Shown: positions 15,471 through 24,012, counted from the first letter of the stretch. The stretch: 35,467 nt of DNA from Caldifarciminota bacterium (GCA_026986655.1 JALSOD010000190.1:1-35467), one strand, 5' to 3'. Notes: a model not told the origin generated them from the sequence alone. Made by a program: numbers and translations.

Positions 15471-18085
15471 TTAACACCCCACCTTTCCAATCCAATCGTC
15501 TCTATATGCTTTAATATCTCTGCAGCTTTCTTTGCTTCTCTGTCGTTCTGTCTTTTTGGATCTTGTCTAATCTTTGCGAGAGCTTTAAGGACACCGATTA
15601 TGGCTTTCCTTGAATACGGACACTCGCTCACGACTTTATCAAATCCCTTTAGCCCTTCGATGTCATAAGCCCTTAGGGCTCTGTGAACGTAATCGATTAG
15701 GCTACTGCCCTTTATAGCATCATAGCCAGCAACTTCAAGGTTAAGATCTCCTCTGTAGTAATCTTGGAGGATAACGACTTTCCTACCCTTCTTCTTTTCT
15801 ACCTTAATGATTCTGCTCTTTTCAAGGTCTTTTTCGTTCAATCCAAGGCTTTTAATGAACTGGTTGGCTGTGTCGTAGTCCATCGTATCCATACCGTTAA
15901 GACGGGAGTAAACGTAGAACGTCGTAACAGGATCGGCTTCCTCTCCGATCGTCTTTCTTGTTATGTATTTTGCCATTATCGTTTGAGCGATTTCAATCGC
16001 ACTCTTAGCAGTTATCTTACCTGAATAACTCTTAATTTCCGCGTAGTTCGTGAGAACTTCTAAAGCAACTCCCATTGCAGCGACGAGAAGATCGGAACCC
16101 TTAAGTCCGTATTTTTCTAACATCTCCGCTCTTTCGTAGATTCTCCGCTCAATTTCTGGCATTATATCCTCAAGAAAGCCTACTTTGTTTTCCTTTCTCT
16201 TTCTTGCTGAAATTATTAGGCTATGGTATATGGACTTCTTTCCTCTTGCAACTGAACTCTCGCTATGTTCAGTATGAATTGGGAAAGTTGCGGTAATGTT
16301 AAAGCCAGACAGTCTTAAAGCTTCAAGAACAAAATACCAAGCTTCGGGGTTTTTATGAGCAAAGAATAAGACGAGAATTCCATCATCGTCAAGGAGGTTG
16401 TATATGTTCTGCATTGTTTTTATAAAGAGCTTGTTGAAGAACTCTTTGTCTCTGTCTCCTCCAACGTCGAGTTCTTCCTTTGTTTCTACTCTGTCGTTCT
16501 TGAAGAATCTGGACTCTTTTTCAAAGAGATGTCCGATTATACGCTTGTGCCAAATGTAGAAAACCTCACTGACCTCTCCATACGGAATATCGTCGTAGTA
16601 GGGAGGATCAGTAACTATAACTCTAAACGTCTTCTGAGGTTTCCATGAAGCAGTGGACTCGTTTATGATCTGAATATTGCTGTTTGTGTTGGAAAGTTTC
16701 TCAATTGAATATTTTAAAGCGTCAAGAATGTCGTTTATATTGTTTACAAAAGTGCCAGATGATTTTACAAATGGGTTTACTTCAATGTGATTCCACATCA
16801 TTGCAATTCCTCTTTGAGAGAAAACGTGATTTACAACTTCGTATGATGCTTCCCAACTTGCTGCTCTTGAATTAAAGCGTAGATTTTTTGTTATGATAGA
16901 CGCAAGATATACACCTATTGCCTTTGCATACTCTTCATCTTTCTTAGCTATTTCATTAACAATCTTTCTCGCTTTTTCAGCATATTTTATCATCAGGAGT
17001 AACTGTCTTGGATTGAAGAGCTGATACCATTTTGGCAGATATAAATATATCCACATAGCTCTATTATTCTCTGGGATATTTCCATCGGGAATCAATCCCT
17101 CACGATAAAACCTGAACCAGTTCTTCTTTAACTCTTTCTCAGCTTCTTTAAAAGCTTTTAAATCCTCATCAGAAGGAATATCGTATTCTTTACCACCTCT
17201 ATTGCCAGAAAGTAAAACAACAGCAAGCAATTTCTCTTTCTCATTCTCTCTTATCTGCTTCACAATCTCTTCATTGGGTATGTGCGCTCCACATTTCAAG
17301 CAAACTCCATTTCCCCTTGAGACGTTTCCTTCTGGAGCCTTACCTTCTTTAATCTCAAGCTTCAGCTCGTTACCTTCAATCTTATAGGCAAGATACAGGT
17401 TCTTGCCACTTTTAGTCTTAGCAAGTTGCCACGAACCAACCAAAGGCGTTTCAAATCCACACTGTGGACATTTAACAACCCAAGCATAGATGTATGCTGC
17501 TACATCCTTTCCATTATGTTTTGGATAGAATTTGCCAAGATCTTCTTTAAGTTCGTTGAAGATTTGATTTGCATACTTCTTAACATCGTAGTAAAGTTTC
17601 ATTCCATATTTCTTTGGATATTCAAGAGTAGCCTTCAAAATTAGGTAAGCAACAGGATTGTAATCGACTGCAACGACGTTACATCCAAGCCTTAAAGCTT
17701 CAAAAGGAATCGAGCCTCCACCAGCAAATGGATCGAGAATCGTTGGAATTTCTCCCCACGTTTTGATTATTGCATCTCTCAAGTATTCAGCGGGAGGATC
17801 TTGAGTATGTGCTCTTGGACCCTCGTCTATATTTCTTGGGATTCTTAAGATATGTAGCAAACTTGTTTTCAAGTTTCCATTATCCATAAACGACTTCGGG
17901 ATGTTATCTTTAGAAAGCAGAGCACCCAATACTGCGGCTCTTGCGGTTATTAAGGGTTTTCTCGCCCACCAGTAGTGTAATTCGAAAATGGGTGGTTTAG
18001 CGTTTCCAAGCTTCTCCTTTCTTGCCTCCTCACTTATTTCCTCAGTTGGGATAAACTCTTCAATTAGTAACCTTTTCATAAGCAT
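15467..18085 (-). CDS. DUF1156 (COG1743-type) adenine-specific DNA methylase
   Basis: 872 residues. FELHYWWARKPLITARA (34-50) is the DUF1156 signature. SAM motif I is DPFAGGGS (118-125) and catalytic motif IV is TDPPYYDD (492-499), typical of amino-methyltransferases. An inserted zinc ribbon uses C206/C209 and C262/C265. The ATG at 18085 directly follows the TGA of the PIN toxin; a second ATG at 18079 is better placed for the AAGGTGA ribosome site. COG1743 methylases co-occur with DUF499 (COG1483) ATPases in predicted defence systems, as here. Confidence 0.9.
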   Translation of the reverse strand: MLMKRLLIEEFIPTEEISEEARKEKLGNAKPPIFELHYWWARKPLITARAAVLGALLSKDNIPKSFMDNGNLKTSLLHILRIPRNIDEGPRAHTQDPPAEYLRDAIIKTWGEIPTILDPFAGGGSIPFEALRLGCNVVAVDYNPVAYLILKATLEYPKKYGMKLYYDVKKYANQIFNELKEDLGKFYPKHNGKDVAAYIYAWVVKCPQCGFETPLVGSWQLAKTKSGKNLYLAYKIEGNELKLEIKEGKAPEGNVSRGNGVCLKCGAHIPNEEIVKQIRENEKEKLLAVVLLSGNRGGKEYDIPSDEDLKAFKEAEKELKKNWFRFYREGLIPDGNIPENNRAMWIYLYLPKWYQLFNPRQLLLMIKYAEKARKIVNEIAKKDEEYAKAIGVYLASIITKNLRFNSRAASWEASYEVVNHVFSQRGIAMMWNHIEVNPFVKSSGTFVNNINDILDALKYSIEKLSNTNSNIQIINESTASWKPQKTFRVIVTDPPYYDDIPYGEVSEVFYIWHKRIIGHLFEKESRFFKNDRVETKEELDVGGDRDKEFFNKLFIKTMQNIYNLLDDDGILVLFFAHKNPEAWYFVLEALRLSGFNITATFPIHTEHSESSVARGKKSIYHSLIISARKRKENKVGFLEDIMPEIERRIYERAEMLEKYGLKGSDLLVAAMGVALEVLTNYAEIKSYSGKITAKSAIEIAQTIMAKYITRKTIGEEADPVTTFYVYSRLNGMDTMDYDTANQFIKSLGLNEKDLEKSRIIKVEKKKGRKVVILQDYYRGDLNLEVAGYDAIKGSSLIDYVHRALRAYDIEGLKGFDKVVSECPYSRKAIIGVLKALAKIRQDPKRQNDREAKKAAEILKHIETIGLERWGVK

Positions 18086-18478
18086 TCACCTTATCCAGAG
18101 TATATCTGGATAGACTCCTTCAAATTCTCTATCACCCGTAACTATAATTCCTTTCTTATCGATAGCTGTTGCAACGACGAAGGCATCCGCATAAGATAAG
18201 CTATACATAGCTTTAATCCTTCCGGCAGTCAAAGCTAAGCTTTCGTTAACTTCTACAAACTGAATGGGTAATCTTTTTACAATTGCTACCGCTTCATTGG
18301 CCTTTGCAGTCCCAAATTCTCTTGCAACGATGTAGTAAACCTCCCCAAGATTGACGTAGTTCATGAACAGTTTTATTTCACCCTTTTCAGCCTTATCAAT
18401 AAGTTCTTCGATCTTATCTGCTCCTTCCTCATTACCGAGATATGCAAGAACGGCAAAGCTATCTAAGACGTAATTCAT
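18086..18478 (-). CDS. PIN-domain toxin (VapC-like) inside the defence operon
   Basis: 130 residues with the acidic PIN residues D6 (VLDSFAVLAYL), E46 (NLGEVYYI), D98 (SYADAFVVATA) and D116 (VTGDREF). It overlaps the AbrB-type antitoxin by 4 bp and its stop abuts the methylase start with no gap, so toxin and methylase are translationally linked. This suggests the TA pair guards the defence genes against loss (inference). Confidence 0.9.
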   Translation of the reverse strand: MNYVLDSFAVLAYLGNEEGADKIEELIDKAEKGEIKLFMNYVNLGEVYYIVAREFGTAKANEAVAIVKRLPIQFVEVNESLALTAGRIKAMYSLSYADAFVVATAIDKKGIIVTGDREFEGVYPDILWIR

Positions 18479-18705
18479 CTTTTCATCTCCCTCTCTTTCT
18501 CCTCCTTCTTATACTCAGCCATTATCTCGTCAAGCTTCCTCTTAAACTTCAGAAAGCCTCTTCCCTTGGTCTTAGGAACGGGAACTATGACAATCTCACC
18601 CCCAAAATCTAAAATCTCCACTTCGCTCCCAGCTTCAATTCCATACTTCCTCCTCAACTCCGCCGGCAAGACTATCTGCCCTTTAGTCGATATCTTAACA
18701 GGCAT
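18475..18705 (-). CDS. AbrB/SpoVT-type antitoxin (VapB-like)
   Basis: 76 residues. VKISTKGQIVLPAELRRKYG plus the EILDFGGEIVIVPV strand form the swapped-hairpin AbrB DNA-binding fold. The charged C-terminus (residues ~50-76) is the toxin-binding arm. A TATA-like AACATATATC is ~35 bp upstream, together with two copies of TACCA-type half-sites 22 bp apart. This pair therefore has its own promoter, which probably also drives the methylase, EVE-like and helicase genes. Confidence 0.9.
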   Translation of the reverse strand: MPVKISTKGQIVLPAELRRKYGIEAGSEVEILDFGGEIVIVPVPKTKGRGFLKFKRKLDEIMAEYKKEEKEREMKR

Positions 18706-18802
18706 ACAATCACCGTATAATGTTCTACCAACTTAGATATATGTTTTACCATACTGCCAATTCTCTTACACATGTCTAGGCTTTAAAATAATGAAATGAT
18801 GA

Positions 18803-19174
18803 TTATATAAGCCCATACAGCACTCTAAAGGCATAAGCTCCCTTCGAATTAGAAGAGAGCTTCCAAGCCCAGAAAAACACCTCCTCAGGCGGTAAATTAA
18901 GGATAACATCAATGAGTTTATACCTTTGCTCAGCCCTCTTCATCGAATTGAGAACTTTAAAAGCAACGTAAATTCTCATGGCTTTCTCGACATCATCTGT
19001 CTTATTTTCCATTTTCAGCTTTTTCATTAAACTCTTTATCGCCTCTTTTCTCCAAGACGTTGCTGAAGCTATTTTCATCCTGTATCCTCTATCTTTGTTC
19101 TGGAAATTCTCGTACATGGTTATATACTTCCCAGTTTCAACGATTTCGTAGATGGTATTCCTAAACGCAAGCAT
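18803..19174 (-). CDS. Small helical protein encoded directly after the DUF499 ATPase
   Basis: 123 residues, not recognised. Predicted mostly helical and basic (ATSWRKEAIKSLMKKLK; MRIYVAFKVLNSMKRAEQRY), ending LPPEEVFFWAWKLSSNSKGA. The ATG at 19174 immediately follows the ATPase TAA at 19175, so it is co-translated and is likely an accessory or specificity subunit of that protein (inference from position only). Confidence 0.65.
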   Translation of the reverse strand: MLAFRNTIYEIVETGKYITMYENFQNKDRGYRMKIASATSWRKEAIKSLMKKLKMENKTDDVEKAMRIYVAFKVLNSMKRAEQRYKLIDVILNLPPEEVFFWAWKLSSNSKGAYAFRVLYGLI

Positions 19175-22100
19175 TTACGTCACCCTAAACCACTTCTGCG
19201 ATTTCGTCGTTGCAAGTTGCTCAACAAATAGCTTAAAGTCTTCATCGATCTTAACAGGATTTTCAAGCTCTAATTCAAATGTATATTCAGGATTCTCATC
19301 AAGGCTTGCAATTTTCTGTAAGATTTCATCCACAACTCCAACCTTAGCAAGTTCAACCTCACACTTAAAGGTTGTAACATTCTTTCCTTCAACTTCGACC
19401 TTAATAGTTCCTGAAAGGTTTAAGAATGGAACTGCACCGCTTATACTCAGCGAATCTTCCTTTAAGTTATCCGATCCCTTACCAGAAACTTTGATAAGAG
19501 TAACACTCCTACCACTGAAGTCCTCGAATTTCTCAAGAATATCATCTGAAGAAACTAAAGTCTCTTTAGGTTTAGGTGGCTGTGGAGAAGGTGTAACTAC
19601 TGGAGGCTTAACTCTTCTAAGCTTATCTTTGATTTCGTCAGCGTATTCCCTCCTGAAGATGTATGTTACTTCACCTTCACTTCCGAAAGCGTCTAAGACT
19701 GCTTTAGCTTCATCATTCTCCAATTCTACTCCACTTTCAAGCTTCTGTATCGACGAAATATCCCCAGCAAATAACTCAAGTTTATCTGATCGCTTTGCAG
19801 CATCAATTATATCCTTTCTGCTATACTCTAGGAGCTGTGAATCTATCTTTGAAAATTCCTCGTAATTCTTATCTCCGAGAACCTTAATAATTTTCTCAGC
19901 TATTAAATCAGCTCTCTTCTTCTTCGCAACTTCTAGAAGTTTTTCTGCAAAATCTTTTTTAAGGATGTAATCTGAACTTCTAACCTCAGCTACCTCAACA
20001 CCCATTTTGAGGTTCTTGAGAATTTCATCACTTTTTTCAAGATCGACTTCCTCAGGTTCACAGATTTCTCCTCTGAAAATGGCGATATCTCCAGTTTTAA
20101 CCAACTCTTTCAAGCTTGCTTTTAGAAGCTTTGCTGGGATGAATGGATAGCTCGTTGAATTTGCAGTAGTTTGGATAAGATCTGAGAACTTCACGTAATC
20201 CTTTTCAAGACCCATCACTCCTTCAACGTAGTCTATACTTGCGGTGCTTATGACCTTACCATACTTCTTTTCAAGATCTTCAAATATCCTCTCTGAGTAT
20301 TTTGCCTTATCATCATAGGTAATAGGTGAAATTGGCTTCACTTCTTGATCATTTTTCTTGTAAAATCCTGCATAAGAGTATAAGTTTATCAGCTTTTGTG
20401 CTGCTTTTGCATAGATTTTCTTCTGAATATCTCTAAGCTCCTTTATGAACTCCTTGTCTTTTGACCTTTCCTTCTTCAACTTCTCGCATGCAATCAATTC
20501 TTTAACTGTATCCCTAAACGAAGGTATCTCCGATGGTATTGGAAACAGCAAAATGACTGAATTTCTGTTTGGCGTGGTTATAGAAAGCATTTGTGAGAAT
20601 ATCCTACTGTAAACTTCCCTTCTTACAACATCTTCAGACACACTCTCATACTCCTTAGTGCTCTTTATTGCCCTATAATAGTTAAAAACATCTTCGTAAT
20701 CTATTACAAAAATGTTCAACCTGTTTGGATCGGTATTATCCTTCTTTATCTCCTTATCAAAGATATTAACGGCTATAGTCTCTGTAGATGGGATTATCTT
20801 AGAAATAAACTCTTTTTGGAGATGTAGCTTAACTTCCTCATCTTTAACATCTCTGGCAGCTATCCTGACTAAAGCTCTTGGATTTACTTCAGTCTTGAAG
20901 AAGTATCTATCCGTTCCTTCAGCTCTGAAAAGATGCGTAGTAATCTCATCATATAACCTCTCAAGATATGCGTCTATCGTTGATGGATCGAGATTAGCAT
21001 CGCCAAGCGCTCTAAACACCATTCTACCATTTGCTCCTCGCTTTGTTTCGTCTGGGAAGAGGGAGTAGAGGTAAACCGTAGTTGCGATCCTTACGAAGTT
21101 ACCGAATCTAATCTTACCACCATCAGCCTGCTGGGCGTGGGCCGTTCCTTCACTTGTAGCTATATCGGTTTGGACGACTTGATCGAGCTTCTTTCCAAAT
21201 ATTTCAGCCGTAAGCTTGCTTCTAAGTTCGGAATCAGATAGATCAACCTCACCAGCAGAAATGAAGAGACTTGTTTCTGGTAACTCATCAACATGCCTCA
21301 ATAGGTTCACTATAACTCTCGCCATTATCTTAAGAATTCCTCTCGTTCTCTGGAAGTTCTCATATGTGCCAATTCTACCAAAGAATATCTCTTCAATAAG
21401 TTCAGGATGGAAGGGATAACACTCGGCAAGTCTTTCTTCTCTATAAGCGTCGGCAACCCCGAGCTTGGCAACGTAAAGCTCATGGAGAGCTTTGGCAACC
21501 TTCCTGGCGAAGTTCTCATCAATGTGCTTTATGAATCTTTTCTTCAGAATTCTTATTATATCCTCCTTTGAAACTGGTTCTATCCTTATTGCTCCTCTTT
21601 CAGCTATTGCAGTGATATCTCTCAAAATTTGAGCCTCTTTTTGATAAGCTTCACTTTCTGGTATTGTAAGCACGACAATAGAAGTTTTTGTAGCCTCTGT
21701 AGCAACAAAGAGTGAGTGTATAAAACCCTTGTTTTGGGCAATCCTGCCGTTACCTTCTTTTTCGCCCATAATCTTAGAGAAGTAAACTACGAGTTCATCA
21801 AGGAGGAAAATAACAGGCTTACCGATTCTTCTTATAGCGTTTTCAATTTCTTTAGCGGTAGGAGGTAAAGTTTTTGAAGTTATAGAAACATCTCCTAATT
21901 CCTTCCCAATAACGTTCCAGAGGTTTGTTTCAGGATCAACGTTATGTCCGTCTATTGCAACTATCTTTACTTCAGGGATTGTTTCAAGTCCAAGTTCTTT
22001 AAGAATCTGTCTAATCTCCTGACTATTCAAAGCTACATCTCTATTCTTGAATACATGGTAGAGCATGACAAGAGTATGAGTTTTACCGCCTCCAAAGGTT

Positions 22101-22396
22101 GTATCAAGAATTATTGCATAGGATTCGTCTGAGATGGATGCCACTCGTGACAGGACTCTCATTAGTATGGTCTTCATGTAATCCGAAAAGTGCGTCTTTT
22201 TGAAGAATTGGACAGGATCAAGATAGATAGGATGAGCGTTTCCGCTGAGAAAGTTTGAGAATTCTACTTCAAAGATCGCTTCATTTATGCTTGCATGAGG
22301 GTTCGATGCAATTCTAACTAATTCATCGTCGAAAACGACTTTACCTTCCTTTATTGCATTCTTAAGAGATAAAGACTCAAAGTTGTAGACAGTCAT
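19175..22396 (-). CDS. DUF499 (COG1483-type) AAA ATPase of the defence system
   Basis: About 1073 residues from the ATG at 22396, five bases after GGAGGGTG; an upstream GTG at 22402 falls inside that ribosome site. Walker A TFGGGKTHTL is at ~100-109 and Walker B VIFLLDEL at ~190-197, both in the DUF499 pattern. Later regions hold long helices, and a C-terminal portion after a Pro-rich linker (VVTPSPQPPKPKE) looks beta-rich. DUF499 ATPases are paired with DUF1156 methylases in predicted defence loci, where the ATPase may act as the restriction or signalling arm. Confidence 0.88.
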   Translation of the reverse strand: MTVYNFESLSLKNAIKEGKVVFDDELVRIASNPHASINEAIFEVEFSNFLSGNAHPIYLDPVQFFKKTHFSDYMKTILMRVLSRVASISDESYAIILDTTFGGGKTHTLVMLYHVFKNRDVALNSQEIRQILKELGLETIPEVKIVAIDGHNVDPETNLWNVIGKELGDVSITSKTLPPTAKEIENAIRRIGKPVIFLLDELVVYFSKIMGEKEGNGRIAQNKGFIHSLFVATEATKTSIVVLTIPESEAYQKEAQILRDITAIAERGAIRIEPVSKEDIIRILKKRFIKHIDENFARKVAKALHELYVAKLGVADAYREERLAECYPFHPELIEEIFFGRIGTYENFQRTRGILKIMARVIVNLLRHVDELPETSLFISAGEVDLSDSELRSKLTAEIFGKKLDQVVQTDIATSEGTAHAQQADGGKIRFGNFVRIATTVYLYSLFPDETKRGANGRMVFRALGDANLDPSTIDAYLERLYDEITTHLFRAEGTDRYFFKTEVNPRALVRIAARDVKDEEVKLHLQKEFISKIIPSTETIAVNIFDKEIKKDNTDPNRLNIFVIDYEDVFNYYRAIKSTKEYESVSEDVVRREVYSRIFSQMLSITTPNRNSVILLFPIPSEIPSFRDTVKELIACEKLKKERSKDKEFIKELRDIQKKIYAKAAQKLINLYSYAGFYKKNDQEVKPISPITYDDKAKYSERIFEDLEKKYGKVISTASIDYVEGVMGLEKDYVKFSDLIQTTANSTSYPFIPAKLLKASLKELVKTGDIAIFRGEICEPEEVDLEKSDEILKNLKMGVEVAEVRSSDYILKKDFAEKLLEVAKKKRADLIAEKIIKVLGDKNYEEFSKIDSQLLEYSRKDIIDAAKRSDKLELFAGDISSIQKLESGVELENDEAKAVLDAFGSEGEVTYIFRREYADEIKDKLRRVKPPVVTPSPQPPKPKETLVSSDDILEKFEDFSGRSVTLIKVSGKGSDNLKEDSLSISGAVPFLNLSGTIKVEVEGKNVTTFKCEVELAKVGVVDEILQKIASLDENPEYTFELELENPVKIDEDFKLFVEQLATTKSQKWFRVT

Positions 22397-22411
22397 AGTC
22401 ACCCTCCATAA

Positions 22412-22858
22412 TTATGACTCAGCTTCTCTTAAAATTAATTCATAATCTTCTTCCGGGATTTCCCGCATAGCCTTTCCCATTAGATGACCACTCCATCTCT
22501 TTTTGTTTGTAATGAATTTGAGCTTCGGAATTAAGGGCTTGAACTCCACGGGTTTGTCGAATATCTTAACAGGCTTAATCTTAACCCTCCAAGGGAAAGT
22601 TTCGTTAGTTTTCATACCCTTAGAACTGAAAATCCTCGTAGAATCCTTAAACGGCTCGGAAACGACTTCGTAAATTCCAACGATCCTCGACTCTTTAACT
22701 TCATCACCAACCTTCTCCTGCTTGAGATAGATCATAAGCTTATCTCCGGGCTTAACCTTAGCGATCGTATTCTTATGCCTCTCCGGAACTCCCCATACAT
22801 TTCGCTCCTTTATCACCTTCCAGTTTGCTTCGTTCGTAATGCAGAGCCAGTAAGCCAT
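22412..22858 (-). CDS. EVE-domain protein (UPF0310-type)
   Basis: 148 residues from the ATG at 22858, giving MAYWLCITNEANWKVIKERN. GAGGTGA sits 7 nt upstream; an earlier ATG at 22873 would translate through that site. WGVPERHKNTIAKVKPGDKL, the FPWRVKIKP strand and KRWSGHLMGKAMREIPEEDY are classic EVE landmarks. EVE proteins read modified bases and are frequent in restriction and defence loci. It precedes the DUF499 gene by 15 bp. Confidence 0.85.
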   Translation of the reverse strand: MAYWLCITNEANWKVIKERNVWGVPERHKNTIAKVKPGDKLMIYLKQEKVGDEVKESRIVGIYEVVSEPFKDSTRIFSSKGMKTNETFPWRVKIKPVKIFDKPVEFKPLIPKLKFITNKKRWSGHLMGKAMREIPEEDYELILREAES

Positions 22859-22876
22859 TAAATCACCTCTCAATCT

Positions 22877-23197
22877 TTATAGCCTCATAGCCTCAGTAAA
22901 CTTCTTAGCGTAATATTCAGAAATAGCATTATCAAGCTCGATAAACTTCTGAACGATTGGATTGTTCTTATTTAGCTTATACATCTTTGCTCTTCCAACT
23001 CTTCTTGTCTCCACAACTATTCCAAGATCCTCTAACGTTTTCCAGATCTTAAGTAAGGTAGTTCTACTAATTCCAGCACCTCTCGCTATCTCCGTTTTGG
23101 AGTAATCGAAAGCCTCGTTATCGATTAAGAAGTCGATTACCCTGATTATCGGATTATCCCTCCCCAAGAACTTCAGGAATATCGTCTCTTCCTCCAT
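22877..23197 (-). CDS. Winged-helix transcription regulator heading the defence operon
   Basis: 106 residues from the ATG at 23197, preceded by GGTGAGAGG; the longer frame to 23335 has no ribosome site and runs through the operator region. IRVIDFLIDNEAFDYSKTEI and GISRTTLLKIWKTLEDLGIV form the wHTH, with a wing in VETRRVGRAKMYKLN. Its stop is 18 bp before the EVE gene start. It probably represses the operon through the two dyads at 23217-23251. Confidence 0.8.
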   Translation of the reverse strand: MEEETIFLKFLGRDNPIIRVIDFLIDNEAFDYSKTEIARGAGISRTTLLKIWKTLEDLGIVVETRRVGRAKMYKLNKNNPIVQKFIELDNAISEYYAKKFTEAMRL

Positions 23198-23216
23198 CCT
23201 CTCACCTATGGTATTA

Positions 23217-23251
23217 TGGCATATATTGCCATTTTCTGTCACTGTATGACA
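23217..23251. promoter_or_regulatory. Two 15-bp operators 20 bp apart in the defence-island control region
   Basis: TGGCATATATTGCCA (23217-23231) and TGTCACTGTATGACA (23237-23251) have the same form, TGNCA-N5-TGNCA, with centres 20 bp apart and so on the same DNA face. The first includes a TATA-like core for the minus-strand operon. The second is next to TTTAAATC, the TATA box for the plus-strand gene at 23289. Binding would control both directions. Confidence 0.6.
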
Positions 23252-23288
23252 CAAATGTTTAAATCTCTTTTCATCAACGTTCATCAGG

Positions 23289-23558
23289 ATGAACAATGAA
23301 GAACTCCGCAACATTCTGAAAGCTACAATTCTCAAGAAGCTTAAGAGGAGAGGAAAATGGGGACACGCTCATACAAGCTTCGATAAACTAACTTCCGGAA
23401 TTCCAAAGCATTTACGTGGATTGGCTAAAGAAGTTGCCGAGGAATTGATTAAAGAAGGTTTACTAATCGCTAAGCCTACCTCCTACGGTTTGGAGATATC
23501 GTTAAATCCGAGAAGAAAGGCCGAGATCGATGAGATCATTGAGAAATACTTGAAATGA
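23289..23558 (+). CDS. Small winged-helix-like archaeal protein
   Basis: 89 residues. LKATILKKLKRRGKWGHAHT, the central GIPKHLRGLAKEVAEELIKE and LLIAKPTSYGLEISLNPRRK give a helix-helix-hairpin pattern with a basic character, seen in a widespread archaeal small-protein family without assigned function. TATA box GTTTAAATC lies ~30 bp upstream. Divergent from the defence operon and under the same operator region, so possibly co-regulated. Confidence 0.75.
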   Translation: MNNEELRNILKATILKKLKRRGKWGHAHTSFDKLTSGIPKHLRGLAKEVAEELIKEGLLIAKPTSYGLEISLNPRRKAEIDEIIEKYLK

Positions 23559-23601
23559 GCACCTAACAGATGGTGATGGTAAAACCAACACGTTAGGTAA
23601 G
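23558..23601. promoter_or_regulatory. Long-spaced dyad upstream of the zinc-ribbon gene (left arm partly decayed)
   Basis: ACCTAAC (23561-23567), a 24-bp spacer, then GTTAGGTAAG (23592-23601), just ahead of a TATA-like AAATATATTTT at 23611. The whole element matches the reverse complement of the copy inside the 25139-26008 gene at about 36 of 43 positions, well beyond the arms. The 5' end touches the stop of the preceding gene. Confidence 0.65.
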
Positions 23602-23632
23602 AAAGAAGATAAATATATTTTAATCTGGAATA

Positions 23633-23845
23633 TTGGTTGTGAGATACGCTGTAGTTGAATGTCCGATTTGCAGGAAATATCTTGCAATAGATTCAAAGAT
23701 GGGTTTCAGAAAGTGTCCTTATTGCGGTTACGTGAACAAGCTCAACGTTTCGAGAGTTATAAAGAAGTTTAAGAGTCCAAGAGAGGCTTCAGAGTTAGTA
23801 AGAATTCTAAATGAGAGAAATGATGACTTCAAGCCGATGAGATAA
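23633..23845 (+). CDS. Small zinc-ribbon protein (DUF1922-like)
   Basis: 70 residues from the TTG at 23633, or 68 from the GTG at 23639. RYAVVECPICRKYLAIDSKM and GFRKCPYCGYVNKL give two CPxC knuckles of one zinc ribbon. The tail FKSPREASELVRILNER matches the helical end of DUF1922-like ribbons. Leaderless-type promoter, with the TATA box ~15-20 bp upstream. Zinc ribbons of this size often bind nucleic acid; no specific role visible. Confidence 0.75.
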   Translation: MVVRYAVVECPICRKYLAIDSKMGFRKCPYCGYVNKLNVSRVIKKFKSPREASELVRILNERNDDFKPMR

Positions 23846-23851
23846 TCGAAT

Positions 23852-23876
23852 GGGGACGGGTGGGCGGGTGGGTGGG
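23852..23876 (+). other. G-quadruplex motif (six G tracts)
   Basis: Six runs of three or four G (23852-55, 58-60, 62-64, 66-68, 70-72, 74-76) are separated by loops of only 1-2 nt. This is far above the minimum for a stable intramolecular quadruplex and striking in an A/T-rich window. It starts 7 nt after the zinc-ribbon stop, so it would lie in that gene's 3' UTR as RNA. Confidence 0.8.
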
Positions 23877-23888
23877 CGATAAACGATC

Positions 23889-23960
23889 TTCGGAGGGGAA
23901 GGTTGGAGAGACGGCCCAAAACGGTGTCACGTCGAACTCCAAACCCCAACCTTCCCCGAA
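23889..23960. repeat. Long GC-rich inverted repeat / RNA hairpin next to the G-quadruplex
   Basis: GGGGAAGGTTGG (23895-23906) pairs perfectly with CCAACCTTCCCC (23946-23957). TTCG and CGAA extend the stem outside a 3-base bulge. The 39-nt loop has its own complementary pieces. It lies between the convergent zinc-ribbon and SWIM genes, so it may be a terminator, a stabilising 3' structure or a small RNA. Confidence 0.6.
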
Positions 23961-23992
23961 AGGAGTTTGTTCGAAATTTTATAAACGTTTTG

Positions 23993-24005
23993 AAAAAAGA
24001 AAAAA
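23993..24005 (-). terminator. T-rich terminator after the SWIM gene
   Basis: On the minus strand the 13 bases reading TTTTTCTTTTTT begin about 8 nt after the SWIM gene stop at 24013. Oligo-T runs are the standard archaeal termination signal. Confidence 0.5.
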
Positions 24006-24012
24006 TCTGGGA

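Noticed and set aside
23197..23335. N-terminal extension of the defence-island wHTH regulator to 23335
   Set aside because: It would translate through both operators and overlap the divergent gene at 23289; a good ribosome site precedes the ATG at 23197.
23889..23960. tRNA or rRNA gene in the GC-rich block
   Set aside because: No cloverleaf, T-loop (GTTCGANTC) or acceptor pairing; the stem is a single long inverted repeat.
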